Below are positions 34,833 through 35,305 of a stretch of 35,305 nucleotides of DNA, piece after piece. The notes under the pieces are model-generated. The model was not told where the DNA came from. It saw only the letters and a program-made list of their open reading frames with translations, and did no database searches. Each line of letters begins with the position of its first letter. Position 1 is the stretch's first letter. The stretch comes from Flavobacteriaceae bacterium (lineage in GTDB: Bacteria > Bacteroidota > Bacteroidia > Flavobacteriales > Flavobacteriaceae): assembly GCA_947379965.1 (NCBI GenBank), contig CANCPC010000018.1, forward strand, positions 1 to 35,305. The letters are read 5' to 3'. The position numbers were made by a program, and so were the translations under genes.

Positions 34833-35305
34833 CGTTTATTTTTGTTTGGCTTTATAAGGTAAATTATGATAATGCTTATGATAATAGTAAATAAAGTGCT
34901 TAATAGTGTTCTAATTAATATATCCAAGAAAAAGCTAATTTGAAATGCTTCAAAAATGAATAAAATGGAATGATGAATAAGAACCGAAAATAATATAAAT
35001 GAAAATCTTTCAGGAGTTAATACATCAATTAGCTTTACGGTTTGGTATTCATAACTTAGGCCAAAAGAAAACCGAAACAAATAGGGTCTATAATAGGCTA
35101 AAATGATGCAGGCCATGGTGTGAATTCCTCCCGAATTGCTAAATAAATCCATTACAAATCCAAGAAGGAAACTTGCTAAGAGGAGTCCTGATTTATTGCC
35201 GTTTACAGGGTATAAAATGATAAATAATAGATAAGGAAATGGGCTAATATAACCCAAAAAATTCATATTATTAAAAACAATAATTTGAACTATTAATAGC
35301 AGTAT
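34829..35305 (-). CDS. mreD: Rod shape-determining protein MreD (5' end beyond window)
   Basis: An integral membrane component of the MreBCD-RodA-PBP2 elongasome. The minus frame is open to the right edge: upstream of the internal Met at 35266 the codons read ILLLIVQIIVFNN, which continues the expected first MreD helix. The gene is therefore partial at its 5' end and that Met is not the start. About 159 residues are visible, with five or so hydrophobic helices, the polar FLLGFVMDLFSNSGGIHTMA block characteristic of MreD, and a basic C-terminal KPNKNKR. Its end overlaps the mrdA start by 4 bp (ATGA). mreC and mreB probably lie further upstream. Confidence 0.88.
   Translation of the reverse strand: MLLLIVQIIVFNNMNFLGYISPFPYLLFIILYPVNGNKSGLLLASFLLGFVMDLFSNSGGIHTMACIILAYYRPYLFRFSFGLSYEYQTVKLIDVLTPERFSFILFSVLIHHSILFIFEAFQISFFLDILIRTLLSTLFTIIISIIIIYLIKPNKNKR

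Overview
The window looks like chromosome from a member of the Bacteroidota, most likely Flavobacteriaceae (Flavobacterium or a close relative). The DNA is strongly AT-rich. Purine-rich Shine-Dalgarno sites are mostly absent, and several upstream regions carry Bacteroidota-type TAnnTTTG -7 boxes. A large surface protein ends in a type IX secretion (T9SS) sorting domain, isoprenoids are made through a mevalonate-type HMG-CoA reductase, and LptC, the large carboxy-terminal processing protease and the PpiD-type foldase have flavobacterial forms. This assignment is inferred from protein character; no 16S gene is present.

Layout. (1) 1-4974, minus strand: a giant secreted protein cut by the left edge, built from two diverged beta-helix modules followed by Ig-like, MBG and YDG-type domains. 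Its upstream region carries a good -33/-7 promoter and two LacI-type operators 30 bp apart. (2) 5230-5630: an orphan, start-less excisionase-type HTH remnant, a terminator, a 12-bp-period direct repeat and tRNA-Phe(GAA), which together look like the scar of an integrative element. (3) 5728-11985, plus strand: coaX, an outer-membrane protein, lptC, a small membrane protein, a CNNM/CorC-type transporter-like protein and a PpiD/SurA-like foldase, an envelope-biogenesis run ending in a strong terminator. (4) 12146-14493, minus strand: a GYDIA-type GHMP kinase and class II HMG-CoA reductase (mevalonate pathway). (5) 14672-20591, plus strand: dipeptidyl peptidase IV, two adjacent POT peptide permeases and a periplasmic thioredoxin-like protein, which form a peptide-utilisation module. 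(6) 20597-22633, minus strand: ComEC/Rec2. (7) 23005-26475, plus strand: a second large T9SS cargo protein with a type C sorting domain. (8) 26479-29016, minus strand: lpxB, a small membrane protein and surE. (9) 29213-31471, plus strand: a tail-specific protease. (10) 31649-35305, minus strand: rodA, mrdA (PBP2) and a 5'-truncated mreD, the distal part of the rod-shape operon.

How it fits together. Most of the window is cell-envelope housekeeping: LPS synthesis and export (lpxB, lptC), envelope protein folding and turnover (PpiD-like, tail protease), peptidoglycan elongation (rodA, mrdA, mreD) and cofactor or isoprenoid supply (coaX, mvaA and GHMP kinase). Three kinds of accessory content are set among these: two large T9SS-type surface proteins, a peptide-scavenging cassette, and the mobile-element scar beside tRNA-Phe. 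I see no CRISPR array, intact insertion sequence, rRNA operon or recognisable defence system. The least ordinary part is 1-5630: the modular adhesin, its apparent LacI-type control region and the neighbouring integration scar.
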